Source: Isoperla grammatica (taxonomy: Eukaryota; Arthropoda; Insecta; Plecoptera; Perlodidae). Taken from it: DNA of 64,000 bases. Location: NCBI GenBank assembly GCA_945910005.1, contig OX246747.1, positions 38,280,818 through 38,344,817 on the forward strand, read 5' to 3'. The translations under genes and the position numbers were made by a program. Below the pieces are notes generated by a model that saw only the letters and a program-made list of their open reading frames with translations, had not been told where the DNA came from and did not search any database. Below, one piece after another: positions 39,701 through 41,640 of this stretch (the stretch's first letter is position 1; the number at the start of each line of letters is the position of its first letter).

Positions 39701-41250
39701 TAATTGAGAACATTTGAAAGACGGAAATATATATATTGGAACAAAGATGCATTCATGAGAAAGAACACTATAAGGTCAGTCCGTATTCATAGTCGTCTCC
39801 TACCCTTAGGGGCGCCCGTTGTTGCTATGGATTTATTTCCCATGTAGAAAACAAATCCTTAGCAACAACGGGCACCCCTAGGGGTTGGATGATGATGATG
39901 ATGATATTTGGGGTTTTACGTCCCATATTTTTGCAACGAGGCTAATCGAGACGATGAGTGGGTGATTGTGAGAATGAAAAAACGCCACATGACATCCATG
40001 CCCAAGCAAGGATTCGAACCAGGAACGCAGAACCGCGGTTTACTAGACCAACGCCGGCTCCTAAGGGTAGGGGACGACTATGAATTCCAGTCAGGATGAC
40101 AATTTTGATTTACTTTTACGAAAAAAAAATAAAAAAATTAGCATACAAAAATCGTGTGTTCTCCAGTGTACAAGTGAACATACACGTGTGCAAGTATATA
40201 GTATATATAGTATACTCACTCTAAGAACTCTGTGACAAAGTGTCTGCTACAGTTGGACCAGGAGTAGGGGCTGGCGTTGTTGTCCAGCATACGAGGGGGT
40301 GTATATAGTAGAGTATACTCACTCTAAGAACTCTGTTACAAAGTGTCTGCTGCAGTTGGACCAGGAGTAGGGGCTGGCGTTGTTGTCCAACATACGAGAC
40401 ATCACATTGGTCATCTTATCGGCGCTGTGGAAGGGCCGACATCTTTCGTCGTCGTCGTGAGGCATGTTGAGTCTGCGGGCACGGGACAAACAGACATTAC
40501 CATAACATGACAACATTTACAACATTTACAAACAAAAATTGATTTATTTTATACACAAATTATAATGGGCGTCTCAGGTCAAAGCTGAAGTAGGTTGCAG
40601 CACCTGTCCTAAAAGGTCCAACCAACTTTGTATTTCATTCCATGTTAAATATTGTCGTTATAGTCAACTGTCAAACTGTCAAACGACAATATGTTTGTTT
40701 TGTATCTACAACAAAGGTATTCTCTGTCAAAAACCTTGTAAAACATTACTATAATGGATGATTTATATTTAAAAGTATTAAATATACTCGACTTGAATGT
40801 TTGAATTGAGAAAACGAGGTGCAAAGATAGAGTTGGACCTTTCAGTACTGCTAGCGCTGCGAGCGGCAGAAAGTCGCTCCTGAGACGCCCATACAATAAC
40901 CGATTTTCATAATTGATCTAGAAAGTCGTGATTAGCTCTATCTAAGGGTCCTTGATCAATTCTGAAAAAGGTGTATTGCGATGAGTGACTGTAGAATTCT
41001 AAAACATTACCATTCTTTTAAATACTTGTTATAAGCGTAGAGAGAGAGACTATTTTTTCAATATTGTATTACTCACACATGTCCCAGCTCGTGCGCTATG
41101 GTGAAGGCCGCACTCAGACCGTTGTCTCTCACGATAGAGCAGGAGTTCTGTTTGCTGCACATCGTCCCCAACTCTGCTAGACCCAGCGTGTCACACTTGG
41201 GTCTGTCTAGGCCCGGCTGTTGGATCTCCAGCGAGCGGCACAGGTTCTCC
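4860..41250 (-). CDS. ADAMTS9: ADAMTS9/20 (GON-1)-like secreted metalloprotease, 5'-incomplete, 24 coding exons in window
   Basis: This gene model joins 24 exons, listed separately. The summed length is 3,802 nt: one leading base, 1,266 codons and a TAA stop. All 23 junctions conserve phase. Domains in fragment residue numbering: end of reprolysin catalytic domain 1-107 (zinc site HELGHVLNMPHD at 53-64; ligands H53, H57, H63, general base E54; Met-turn near M82), disintegrin-like about 108-210, central TSR about 211-265, Cys-rich about 266-375, spacer about 376-500, nine TSRs about 505-1060 with a Ser/Thr/Asp linker at 737-775, GON domain 1061-1266. The family is extracellular; ADAMTS9/GON-1 proteins cleave proteoglycans and act in matrix remodelling, cell migration and secretion. 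The GON domain at the C-terminus separates this group from other ADAMTS. Six of the nine C-terminal TSRs and the central one carry the CxxS/TCxxG O-fucosylation site. Human ADAMTS9 has 15 TSRs, so this protein is shorter. N-terminal exons are missing from the window. Family assignment is firm; the choice between ADAMTS9 and ADAMTS20 is not meaningful in an invertebrate. Confidence 0.93.
5440..5605 (+). mobile_element. LINE/SINE 3' end, copy 1 of a family, in intron 23
   Basis: The segment from CATAGACCTAGTATAACATA to the tail (AAAT)n matches 8,985-9,150 almost throughout (ACATCCGTGATGT, CAGTCG.AACT.GACTTAAAT). The A-rich tail gives plus-strand orientation, antisense to the gene. Confidence 0.75.
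5767..5963 (-). CDS. ADAMTS9: ADAMTS exon 23: GON domain
   Basis: Encodes residues 1170-1234. [20 protein letters not shown] then [16 protein letters not shown] is the most conserved part of the GON domain. It ends SIDIRKQE at donor GTACGT in phase 0. Confidence 0.96.
6600..6766 (+). mobile_element. LINE 3'-end remnant in intron 22
   Basis: It ends GTCTTAATGAAGGCTTTATA followed by (AAATA)n. A similar end occurs at 17,880-18,055. No coding part remains. Orientation is antisense to the host gene. Confidence 0.5.
6833..6969 (-). CDS. ADAMTS9: ADAMTS exon 22: GON domain, middle
   Basis: Encodes residues 1124-1168, [19 protein letters not shown] to [14 protein letters not shown]....RRDKC.C and the KIRIDLTS-like RIRLNVTS block are GON hallmarks. 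There is no long open frame here; I read it directly. The acceptor is TTAG and the donor GTAAGT; phases match both neighbours. Confidence 0.94.
7005..7372 (+). mobile_element. 5'-truncated LINE: last RT codons and 3' UTR, in intron 21
   Basis: Plus-strand reading gives [20 protein letters not shown] and then KYLL to a TAG at about 7,145, the usual C-terminus of non-LTR reverse transcriptases (NNLP..L..A.....FK..LK.YL). The 3' UTR with tail AATAAATACAAATACAT is repeated at 8,540-8,697. Confidence 0.75.
7373..8021. other. Intron 21 remainder
   Basis: AT-rich intron sequence between the LINE fragment and exon 21; nothing else recognised. Confidence 0.5.
8022..8211 (-). CDS. ADAMTS9: ADAMTS exon 21: start of GON domain
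   Basis: Encodes residues 1061-1122. [36 protein letters not shown] and NFAEIYDR match the opening blocks of the GON domain (SC..., YC.GM....P.E.LTL, E.Y..R). Two further copies of the acceptor plus the first half of the exon lie just upstream (right edges 8,318 and 8,441). The donor is GTACGC, phase 2. Confidence 0.95.
8212..8480 (-). repeat. Tandem copies of exon 21 acceptor and 5' half
   Basis: Two extra copies lie upstream of exon 21, with candidate acceptors CTTGCAG and exon starts at 8,318 and 8,441. The outer unit is 123 bp (41 codons); the inner one is 107 bp because 16 bases of exon sequence are missing. The outer copy reads [14 protein letters not shown] in frame, but the inner copy shifts frame and stops, so only the proximal acceptor yields a GON domain. 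Confidence 0.9.
8540..8697 (+). mobile_element. LINE 3' UTR copy in intron 20
   Basis: About 150 bp closely match 7,215-7,372 (AACTGTGATGTATACCTAAC, GATATCAATGTATCGCAT, GATGCTAATAAATACAAATA). It is antisense to the gene. Confidence 0.75.
8785..8932 (-). CDS. ADAMTS9: ADAMTS exon 20: degenerate, lysine-rich TSR 9
   Basis: Encodes residues 1011-1059, [18 protein letters not shown] to KVH. The position and first cysteine fit a TSR, but the usual CSxxCGxG is CMQMFSGK: the second cysteine and the fucosylated residue are gone. The end is very basic (KPKRKRK). The donor GTAAGT and phase 1 agree with the GON exon. Loss of one cysteine leaves an odd number, so the fold is probably altered. Confidence 0.9.
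8985..9150 (+). mobile_element. LINE/SINE 3' end, copy 2, in intron 19
   Basis: It matches 5,440-5,605 and ends in (AAAT)n, then a G12 run at 9152-9163. Antisense to the gene. Confidence 0.75.
9380..9780 (+). mobile_element. LINE C-terminal fragment with (CTTAAT)3 tail
   Basis: The plus strand encodes [20 protein letters not shown] and, after one frameshift, [20 protein letters not shown] to a stop at about 9,681. This is the conserved end of non-LTR reverse transcriptases. The 3' UTR ends in three CTTAAT units. A diverged copy lies at 19,630-19,955. Confidence 0.8.
9898..10077 (-). CDS. ADAMTS9: ADAMTS exon 19: TSR 8
   Basis: Encodes residues 951-1010, [16 protein letters not shown] to HWRTGEWQT. 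It is a standard TSR with six cysteines and an O-fucose site. The donor is GTGAGT. The next exon supplies the start of TSR 9. Confidence 0.95.
10240..10486 (+). mobile_element. LINE 3'-end remnant and (CTA)n microsatellite
   Basis: A segment ending ATAATAAAGAATACTTCTT runs directly into about 15 CTA units (10,441-10,486), the usual look of a retroposon 3' tail. No coding part remains. Confidence 0.45.
10800..11180. repeat. Imperfect direct duplication in intron 18
   Basis: Two blocks about 173 bp apart share GAAG.AGTCACCATC, GAACTAGAAA.AAA and ACCACAAAC. The first contains an (AAT)n run at 10,829-10,862. No function seen. Confidence 0.5.
11180..11658. other. Intron 18 remainder
   Basis: Contains an (AAAT)n run near 11,398-11,425 and otherwise no recognisable element. 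Confidence 0.45.
11659..11811 (-). CDS. ADAMTS9: ADAMTS exon 18: TSR 7
   Basis: Encodes residues 900-950, [16 protein letters not shown] to SWVLSDWTE. The donor GTACAA is weak, but the frame continues perfectly into exon 19. The acceptor is preceded by a CT-rich tract. Confidence 0.93.
12502..12663. mobile_element. Foldback MITE, 162 bp
   Basis: The arms are inverted copies: ATTTAGACGGTTCAATG on the left and its complement ending CCGTCTAAAT on the right, continuing through TTGAATTCAA. The arms cover most of the element. It lies in intron 17. Confidence 0.75.
12690..12789 (+). mobile_element. Short retroposon 3' tail with (TATC)n
   Basis: CCGCCTTCAATAAAGACCAT followed by TATCTATC repeats looks like a retroposon end. 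Body not identifiable. Confidence 0.35.
12911..13090 (-). CDS. ADAMTS9: ADAMTS exon 17: TSR 6
   Basis: Encodes residues 840-899, [16 protein letters not shown] to [15 protein letters not shown] is both an O-fucose site and an N-glycosylation sequon. The donor is GTGAGT; symmetrical phase 0 exon. Confidence 0.94.
13156..13292. mobile_element. Foldback MITE in intron 16
   Basis: Inverted ends ACATCTTCGGTAATGCTTCC and ACAACTTCGGTAATGCTTTC face each other across about 90 bp. It shares ATGCTTTCGTCA with the element at 13,540. Confidence 0.65.
13540..13716. mobile_element. Tc1/mariner-like MITE, 177 bp, TA duplication
   Basis: Terminal inverted repeats TAGGCAACCCAAGAC at both ends with TA on each side (13,538 and 13,717). 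A second inverted pair inside is ATGCTTTCGTCACAGGC. No coding capacity. Confidence 0.75.
13796..13963 (-). CDS. ADAMTS9: ADAMTS exon 16: TSR 5
   Basis: Encodes residues 784-839, [16 protein letters not shown] to [11 protein letters not shown]. It has the O-fucosylation consensus and the next repeat's WxxxxW strand. The acceptor is ATGCAG and the donor GTGGGT. Confidence 0.94.
14030..14470. mobile_element. Foldback MITE interrupted by a second MITE
   Basis: The outer element shares CGCCCGTTGTTGC and TAGGGGACGACT.TGAATTC with 39,781-40,088. Its AAATACTGTAAT and ATACAGTATTT arms are split by an inner element at about 14,184-14,421 with ends TATCGCTTAATACAGGAAACT-like (20 bases match on both sides). 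Insertion order is therefore readable. It lies in intron 15. Confidence 0.7.
14504..14644 (-). CDS. ADAMTS9: ADAMTS exon 15: low-complexity linker and start of TSR 5
   Basis: Encodes residues 737-783. [15 protein letters not shown], then an acidic, Ser-rich run without cysteines, then [10 protein letters not shown], which opens the next TSR. The linker position agrees with the linker before a WRTGPWG repeat in vertebrate ADAMTS9. The donor is GTACGT, phase 0 at both ends. The Ser/Thr-rich part may be O-glycosylated (inference). Confidence 0.9.
14725..14870. mobile_element. Hairpin element in intron 14, family shared with 17,285
   Basis: AAACTTAA...ACACTCGCCAAAGTGC faces its complement GCACTTTGGTGAGTGT; the centre has CCTTCCTCAGACGCGAGG. 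The same centre (CTTCCTCAGACGCGAGG and CTCTCGAAAAT) is found at 17,285-17,415. Confidence 0.65.
14880..16694. other. Intron 14, unexplained part
   Basis: AT-rich except 15,900-16,150, which is less AT-rich and has a 129-codon open frame on the plus strand with no domain I recognise. I find no TSR on the minus strand here, and exons 14 and 15 join in phase without it. Confidence 0.4.
16695..16844 (-). CDS. ADAMTS9: ADAMTS exon 14: TSR 4, ends at a GC donor
   Basis: Encodes residues 687-736, [16 protein letters not shown] to CHRHPQ. The end at 16,695 uses CAG|GCAAGC, a GC-AG intron. It is the only site that keeps phase 0 with the next exon and has good consensus. The protein continues into the linker exon, as in vertebrate ADAMTS9 where a linker follows this repeat. 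Confidence 0.88.
17285..17415. mobile_element. Hairpin element in intron 13
   Basis: ATTTTCGAGAGCGTCC and GGACGCTCTCGAAAAT are inverted across CTTCCTCAGACGC/GCGTCTGAGGAAG. Same family as 14,725-14,870. Confidence 0.7.
17587..17754 (-). CDS. ADAMTS9: ADAMTS exon 13: TSR 3 body and TSR 4 start
   Basis: Encodes residues 631-686, [16 protein letters not shown] to [12 protein letters not shown]. From here on each TSR exon starts exactly at the first CSxxC cysteine in phase 0 and ends with the next repeat's WxxW strand, so exons are symmetrical (0,0). The donor is GTGAGT. Confidence 0.95.
17880..18058 (+). mobile_element. LINE 3'-end remnant in intron 12
   Basis: It ends GGCTTTATAAAATAAG and (AAAAT)n, resembling 6,600-6,766. 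Antisense to the gene. Confidence 0.45.
18299..18919. mobile_element. Large foldback DNA element, 621 bp, 165-bp arms
   Basis: The arms 18,299-18,463 and 18,754-18,919 are nearly perfect inverted copies starting CATTGAGTTTATTAGTGTAG. A 7-bp duplication ACTCTAT flanks it (18,292-18,298 and 18,920-18,926). The 290-bp centre has no transposase. Class unknown; a 7-8 bp duplication suggests a hAT-, P- or Mutator-type mobiliser. Confidence 0.85.
19004..19220 (-). CDS. ADAMTS9: ADAMTS exon 12: TSR 2 and start of TSR 3
   Basis: Encodes residues 559-630. [20 protein letters not shown] is the start of TSR 2; PCEGPC closes it and WAYGAWET opens TSR 3. CSSHCG has His in place of the Ser/Thr used for O-fucosylation. 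The donor GTCAGT is non-standard. Unlike later exons it holds a full TSR. Confidence 0.93.
19630..19955 (+). mobile_element. LINE C-terminal fragment with (ACATTA)n tail, in intron 11
   Basis: It is a diverged copy of 9,480-9,780 with the same [18 protein letters not shown] stretch (GAATGGAACGAGTTACCCGA) and the 3' end GGCCCATTTGCAGCCTTCAA. The hexamer tail is TTAACA instead of CTTAAT. Antisense to the gene. Confidence 0.8.
19990..20116 (-). CDS. ADAMTS9: ADAMTS exon 11: rest of TSR 1
   Basis: Encodes residues 517-557, [15 protein letters not shown] to ELCNTYCTL. It is too short and out of step to appear as a long open frame; I read it from the sequence. The acceptor is TTGCAG and the donor GTGAGT; phases are 1 in and 2 out, both matching. 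Cysteine spacing completes TSR 1. Confidence 0.92.
20593..20710 (-). CDS. ADAMTS9: ADAMTS exon 10: end of spacer and TSR 1
   Basis: Encodes residues 477-515, [16 protein letters not shown] then [14 protein letters not shown]. The first half closes the spacer and the second opens the first C-terminal TSR. CDKVCKG lacks the O-fucosylation Ser/Thr. The donor is GTGAGC, phase 1. Confidence 0.94.
20857..22522. repeat. 119-bp satellite, about 14 copies, with higher-order pattern
   Basis: Monomers start CCGTGCATCGTAGAGGGAAA and include GGCTTATTCTGGCATCACAC. Variants follow an order that repeats: the monomers beginning at about 21,336, 21,455, 21,574 recur 595 bp later at 21,931, 22,050, 22,169. Two more monomers sit at 25,769-26,005. 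The satellite lies in intron 9. Reading frames in it are by-products. Confidence 0.95.
22523..23610. repeat. 112-bp satellite, about 8 copies
   Basis: Monomers contain GGCCAGCCATGACTTGGCAA, CTGGCTAGCCATGCGTGGCC and GTCTTACCCTAGCTCAGCGG. The period is exactly 112 bp from 22,741 on (cttaccctag at 22,741, 22,853, 22,965). The part before 22,683 is degenerate. A stray fragment is at 24,990-25,025. Confidence 0.93.
23611..24091. other. Unassigned DNA between satellites, intron 9
   Basis: T-rich sequence, possibly a LINE 3' UTR because GAGATGTCTCCATGCACATA and GGAGACATCTGATTATTATG resemble a retroposon end; no coding remains. Confidence 0.35.
24092..24520. mobile_element. hAT-like non-autonomous element, 429 bp
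   Basis: Ends are CAGTGGTACTCTAACTTTTT and CAGCGGTACTCAAACTGCGG (right end, inverted). The flanks GTCTAAGT (24,084-24,091) and GTCTTAGT (24,521-24,528) match at 7 of 8 bases, an 8-bp duplication as for hAT. It holds a G16 run and the GCCCCAGCCGCC...CGCCGAAGGCG motif seen in three other elements. Confidence 0.85.
24521..25340. other. Intron 9, mostly unassigned, with a tRNA-like segment
   Basis: AT-rich. At about 25,090-25,160 the plus strand has a tRNA-like head (GTGGCGCGTTGGTCAAGG, then GAGTTCAAATCCCG as a B box), probably a SINE remnant. No intact tRNA gene. Confidence 0.4.
25341..25765. repeat. 117-bp satellite, about 3.6 copies
   Basis: Monomers begin TTTTCATCCGGCTGGCCATG and contain CGCATGGCCCATACGTGGGG. 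The 117-bp period equals 39 codons, so both strands stay open, which explains the long frames here. CTGGC.ATGCGTGGCC relates it to the 112-bp satellite. Confidence 0.92.
25766..26017. repeat. Second block of the 119-bp satellite
   Basis: Two monomers plus an end piece match 20,857-22,522. The block is followed by GCGCGGACTGCCTAGGGATG, which resembles GCGGACTGGCTAGGGATGCC before the first block. Confidence 0.9.
26018..26474. mobile_element. hAT-like remnant abutting exon 9 donor
   Basis: The right end read inverted is CAGGGGCGGACTGGGATAG and the left end TAGGCGCGGACTGCCTAG, a diverged terminal pair. It contains GGCGGCTGGGGCTTTGCCCC, the shared internal motif. I see no clear target duplication. 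It ends 27 bp from the exon 9 splice donor. Confidence 0.5.
26502..26671 (-). CDS. ADAMTS9: ADAMTS exon 9: spacer domain
   Basis: Encodes residues 421-476, [17 protein letters not shown] through [16 protein letters not shown] to DLILE. The spacer is a beta-rich, cysteine-free domain, and no cysteine occurs here. The donor GTGCGC is unusual; a hAT-like remnant ends only 27 bp into the following intron. Phase is 1 in and 0 out. Confidence 0.94.
26960..27520 (+). mobile_element. LINE C-terminal ORF fragment between direct repeats, intron 8
   Basis: The plus strand at about 27,075-27,400 encodes [20 protein letters not shown], then [14 protein letters not shown] and RLLEDRKRW, the classic end of RTE/BovB-like and related LINE reverse transcriptases (RLRWFGH...RP.KRW). 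A 110-bp sequence (AGAGGATATGATG..TCATA to TTTTTATATTTGTT) occurs before (26,962-27,068) and after (27,408-27,520), so a 3' UTR copy precedes the coding copy. Antisense to the gene. Confidence 0.85.
27578..27745 (-). CDS. ADAMTS9: ADAMTS exon 8: Cys-rich end and spacer start
   Basis: Encodes residues 365-419. [12 protein letters not shown] is the conserved end of the Cys-rich domain; [20 protein letters not shown] is the conserved start of the spacer. The donor is GTGAGT and the phase is 1 at both ends. Confidence 0.96.
28319..28498 (-). CDS. ADAMTS9: ADAMTS exon 7: Cys-rich domain
   Basis: Encodes residues 305-363, [19 protein letters not shown] onward, with [20 protein letters not shown] and AGCDHMLDS, all hallmark blocks of the ADAMTS Cys-rich domain. 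The acceptor is GACAG. The donor GTACGA is weak by consensus, but frame and homology on both sides fix it. Confidence 0.95.
28740..29124 (+). mobile_element. Retroposon fragment with (AAAT)n tail, intron 6
   Basis: GTAAAGGGCTACAACCCGTC to an (AAAT)n run at 29,090-29,124 looks like a SINE or LINE 3' end. Family not identified. Confidence 0.45.
29225..29358 (-). CDS. ADAMTS9: ADAMTS exon 6: start of Cys-rich domain
   Basis: Encodes residues 260-303, [19 protein letters not shown] to WVPKYGG. SCNTHDC closes the TSR; FREIQC and the WVPKY motif open the ADAMTS Cys-rich domain. The strong donor GTAAGT (left edge 29,225) gives phase 1 and L304. A weaker GT four bases upstream is also phase-compatible only if the residue changes, so I chose GTAAGT. 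Confidence 0.92.
29558..29674 (-). CDS. ADAMTS9: ADAMTS exon 5: central thrombospondin repeat
   Basis: Encodes residues 221-258, [19 protein letters not shown] onward. CSRTCGGG carries the CxxTCxxG O-fucosylation consensus. The acceptor is GGTAG and the donor GTAAGT; phases are 2 in and 2 out, matching both neighbours. The stretch GGRYCLG is typical of this TSR. Confidence 0.95.
   Translation of the reverse strand, partial: VWRLLAHVRRGRGKVSEALRQPAELERRPLLSRKEGEI
30100..30284 (-). CDS. ADAMTS9: ADAMTS exon 4: disintegrin-like module and start of central TSR
   Basis: Encodes residues 159-219 in phase 0, from PMCSSLWCG through the conserved MPWADGTPC and ECVPKD to NGRWGEWQ, the tryptophan strand of the central TSR. 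It ends two bases into P220 at donor GTAAGT. This copy alone has the complete 3' half; thirteen further copies of its first about 120 bases, each with an acceptor, fill 30,285-32,200. Confidence 0.95.
30285..32210 (-). repeat. 13 tandem copies of exon 4 5' part with acceptor
   Basis: Fourteen acceptors TTGTAG|CCGATG, including the true one, give exon starts at 30,284, 30,430, 30,577, 30,724, 30,871, 31,018, 31,165, 31,312, 31,457, 31,604, 31,752, 31,899, 32,045 and 32,193. Spacing is 145-148 bp, mostly 147. Each copy codes [17 protein letters not shown] to WCQQ and then breaks off. Copies differ at only a few sites (CVRY or CGRY, DGTPC or DETPC). Since 147 is 49 codons, both strands are open in wrong frames. 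Four copies (junctions near 30,306, 31,630, 31,923, 32,071) retain GGCGAGT at the break. Confidence 0.95.
32270..32370 (-). mobile_element. tRNA-like SINE head
   Basis: Minus strand: GTGGTCGATCAGAAGGCG as an A-box region and CTAGGTTCGAAACCTGG as a B box. It resembles the heads at 40,010 and 56,640. The tRNA is not intact. Confidence 0.5.
32660..32850 (+). mobile_element. tRNA-derived SINE, plus strand, same family as 47,131
   Basis: AGTAGCTCAGCGGTAAGACG (A box) and GAGAGGTCGCCGG lead into a body with GATTTTTCTCAGTCAC and a 3' end CCCAACTATTCCAAATACC. The same order occurs inverted at 47,131-47,362. The B box is mutated here (GGTATGATAG). Confidence 0.75.
32926..32982 (-). repeat. Duplicate of exon 3 end and donor, 51 bp
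   Basis: The last 46 exon bases plus GTGAGT recur at a 51-bp offset. The distal donor (exon edge 32,932) has the same CATG|GTGAGT context, and the intervening frame is open. Confidence 0.92.
32983..33133 (-). CDS. ADAMTS9: ADAMTS exon 3: end of catalytic domain into disintegrin-like module
   Basis: Encodes residues 109-158, beginning [11 protein letters not shown], which corresponds to the conserved GYGECL motif after the catalytic core, and ending NGSKICSYM at donor GTGAGT in phase 0. A 51-bp tandem duplication of the exon end gives a second identical donor with left edge 32,932. Use of that donor would add 17 residues in frame ([17 protein letters not shown]). The acceptor area is also partly repeated near 33,184 and 33,271. 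Confidence 0.93.
33127..33345 (-). repeat. Repeats of the exon 3 acceptor region
   Basis: TAGCCCGCG.TGTTGACAC recurs at about 33,184 and 33,271 (plus strand), with flanking GATAACACGT..CTA..GGGACAC blocks. The middle copy has lost the AG; the outer copy keeps CAACAG|CGCGGGC. Confidence 0.75.
33413..33612. mobile_element. Foldback MITE, about 200 bp, intron 2
   Basis: AGTTGAGAAACTGTAAGAAT at the left and its complement ending TTTCTCAACT at the right, followed inward by GACGG.CCCCTCC. No coding capacity. Confidence 0.7.
33780..33940. repeat. Dispersed repeat, intact copy
   Basis: CTGCTGCACACCTTTCAC, CGGAAATAT and TTTTGATTTACTTTT match 39,673-39,780 plus 40,095-40,115, where a MITE interrupts the second copy. 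Nature unknown. Confidence 0.65.
34195..34500. repeat. 43-bp tandem array, 7 copies
   Basis: Units start CAGGAGCGTTAAGAGGACAG and end GATATTAAGACAG; starts fall at 34,195, 34,238, 34,281 and so on. It lies in intron 2 just after a TGACGTCA site. Confidence 0.93.
34932..35600. repeat. 175-bp tandem array, about 4 copies
   Basis: CGATTTGTAAGAGAACCT starts units at 34,932, 35,107, 35,282 and 35,457, exactly 175 bp apart. Units contain TACCACAGATTTTGAGATAA. AT-rich, no coding. Confidence 0.93.
35601..36520. other. Intron 2, no feature recognised
   Basis: Mixed composition with a few CpG-richer stretches; no gene, RNA or repeat that I can support. Confidence 0.4.
36521..36678. repeat. 79-bp direct duplication
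   Basis: TTTTCTTGAACTTTTACCTG to CATATGTGTCT is repeated once with no mismatch seen, so the duplication is recent. Confidence 0.9.
36885..36970 (-). mobile_element. tRNA-like SINE head
   Basis: Minus strand: GTGGCTCGTGCTATGTC and GTGGGTTCGAATCCCGC, a good B box. The segment between does not fold as an intact tRNA by eye. Confidence 0.5.
37540..37740. mobile_element. Fragment related to the 504-1,146 MITE interior
   Basis: Shares CATCATTAAA.GTTTTAA, CAGTTACTAT.GC.A, TTGCAATTTTATTATTTTGA and TTCATTTGTTCTA with about 895-1,025. No terminal repeats are visible; the 61-bp array begins immediately after. Confidence 0.65.
37770..39230. repeat. 61-bp satellite, about 24 copies
   Basis: Units are TAGAAGGTAACTGTAGTACC, CTTGATTTACGTGTGTCTGC and GAGTGTACACTGTAGTCGGTA-like (19-20 bases each). 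Two main variants (ACGTGTGTC and ACTTGTGCC) alternate in blocks, which suggests homogenised higher-order units. It is the largest array in intron 2. Confidence 0.96.
39231..39672. other. Intron 2, no feature recognised
   Basis: AT-rich DNA with an A13 run near 39,384; nothing else seen. Confidence 0.4.
39781..40088. mobile_element. Foldback MITE with a SINE inserted in it
   Basis: Ends GTATTCATAGTCGTCTCCTA and (inverted right end) GAATTCATAGTCGTCCCCTA enclose GGCGCCCGTTGTTGC arms; same family as 14,030. A tRNA-headed SINE (39,897-40,063, minus strand, B box CCTGGTTCGAATCC) interrupts it, and the MITE itself interrupts the dispersed repeat of 33,780. Confidence 0.75.
40214..40322 (-). repeat. 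Duplicate of exon 2 end and donor
   Basis: About 76 exon bases with GTGAGTATAC recur with exon edge 40,220, 103 bp from the true edge, with three substitutions (for example TTTGTCACAG for TTTGTAACAG). Use of the distal donor reads TTAGAGTGA and stops at once. Confidence 0.92.
40323..40472 (-). CDS. ADAMTS9: ADAMTS exon 2: third zinc ligand, Met-turn
   Basis: Encodes residues 59-107. The start [11 protein letters not shown] supplies the third zinc-ligand histidine (H63) and the Asp after it; TNVMSRM holds the Met-turn. It ends VTEFL at donor GTGAGT, with two bases completing D108 from the next exon. Entry phase 2 matches exon 1. The last 76 bases and the donor are duplicated 103 bp downstream. 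Confidence 0.95.
40567..40890. mobile_element. MITE with 12-bp GGGCGTCTCAGG ends, intron 1
   Basis: Perfect inverted ends GGGCGTCTCAGG at both borders, each flanked by AT (40,565-40,566 and 40,891-40,892). A 2-bp AT duplication is known for ISL2EU-type elements. No coding. Confidence 0.65.
41077..41250 (-). CDS. ADAMTS9: ADAMTS exon 1 of window: catalytic domain with HELGH
   Basis: Encodes fragment residues 1-57 plus two bases of V58. It starts ENLCRSLE after the acceptor TTACAG and ends AHELGHV at donor GTGAGT. The [13 protein letters not shown] stretch and the zinc-binding HELGH are strongly conserved in ADAMTS enzymes, so the active site is intact. It enters with one base completing a codon begun in an upstream exon that I could not find. 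The first 44 or so exon bases and the acceptor are repeated three more times upstream (41,251-41,568). Confidence 0.95.
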
Positions 41251-41640
41251 CTGTAACAATACATGAGTTATAGCGTCTTTCGCGGCCCTTATCAGTGTTA
41301 TACATGGCATCTCGCGGCCCGGCTGTTGGATCTCCAGCGAGCGGCTCAGGTTCTCCCTGTAACAATACATGAATTATGGCGTCTTTCGCGGCCCTTATCA
41401 GTGTTATACATGGCATCTCGCGGCCCGGCTGTTGGATCTCCAGCGAGCGGCACAGGTTCTCCCTGTAACAATACATGAATTATGGCGTCTTTCGCGGCCC
41501 TTATCAGTGTTATACATGGCATCTCGCGGCCCGGCTGTTGGATCTCCAGCGAGCGGCACAGGTTCTCCCTGTAACAATACATGAATTATGGCGTCTTTCG
41601 CGGCCCTTATCAGTGTTATACATGGCATCTCGCGGCCCGG
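41251..41640 (-). repeat. Tandem copies of exon 1 acceptor and 5' end, 106-bp period
   Basis: Acceptors TTACAG|GGAGAACCTG give exon edges at 41,250 (true), 41,356, 41,462 and 41,568. Each extra unit carries about 44 exon bases and 62 intron bases. One copy has Ser for Cys (CTGAGCCGC). The 106-bp period is not a multiple of three, so distal acceptors shift frame. Confidence 0.93.
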
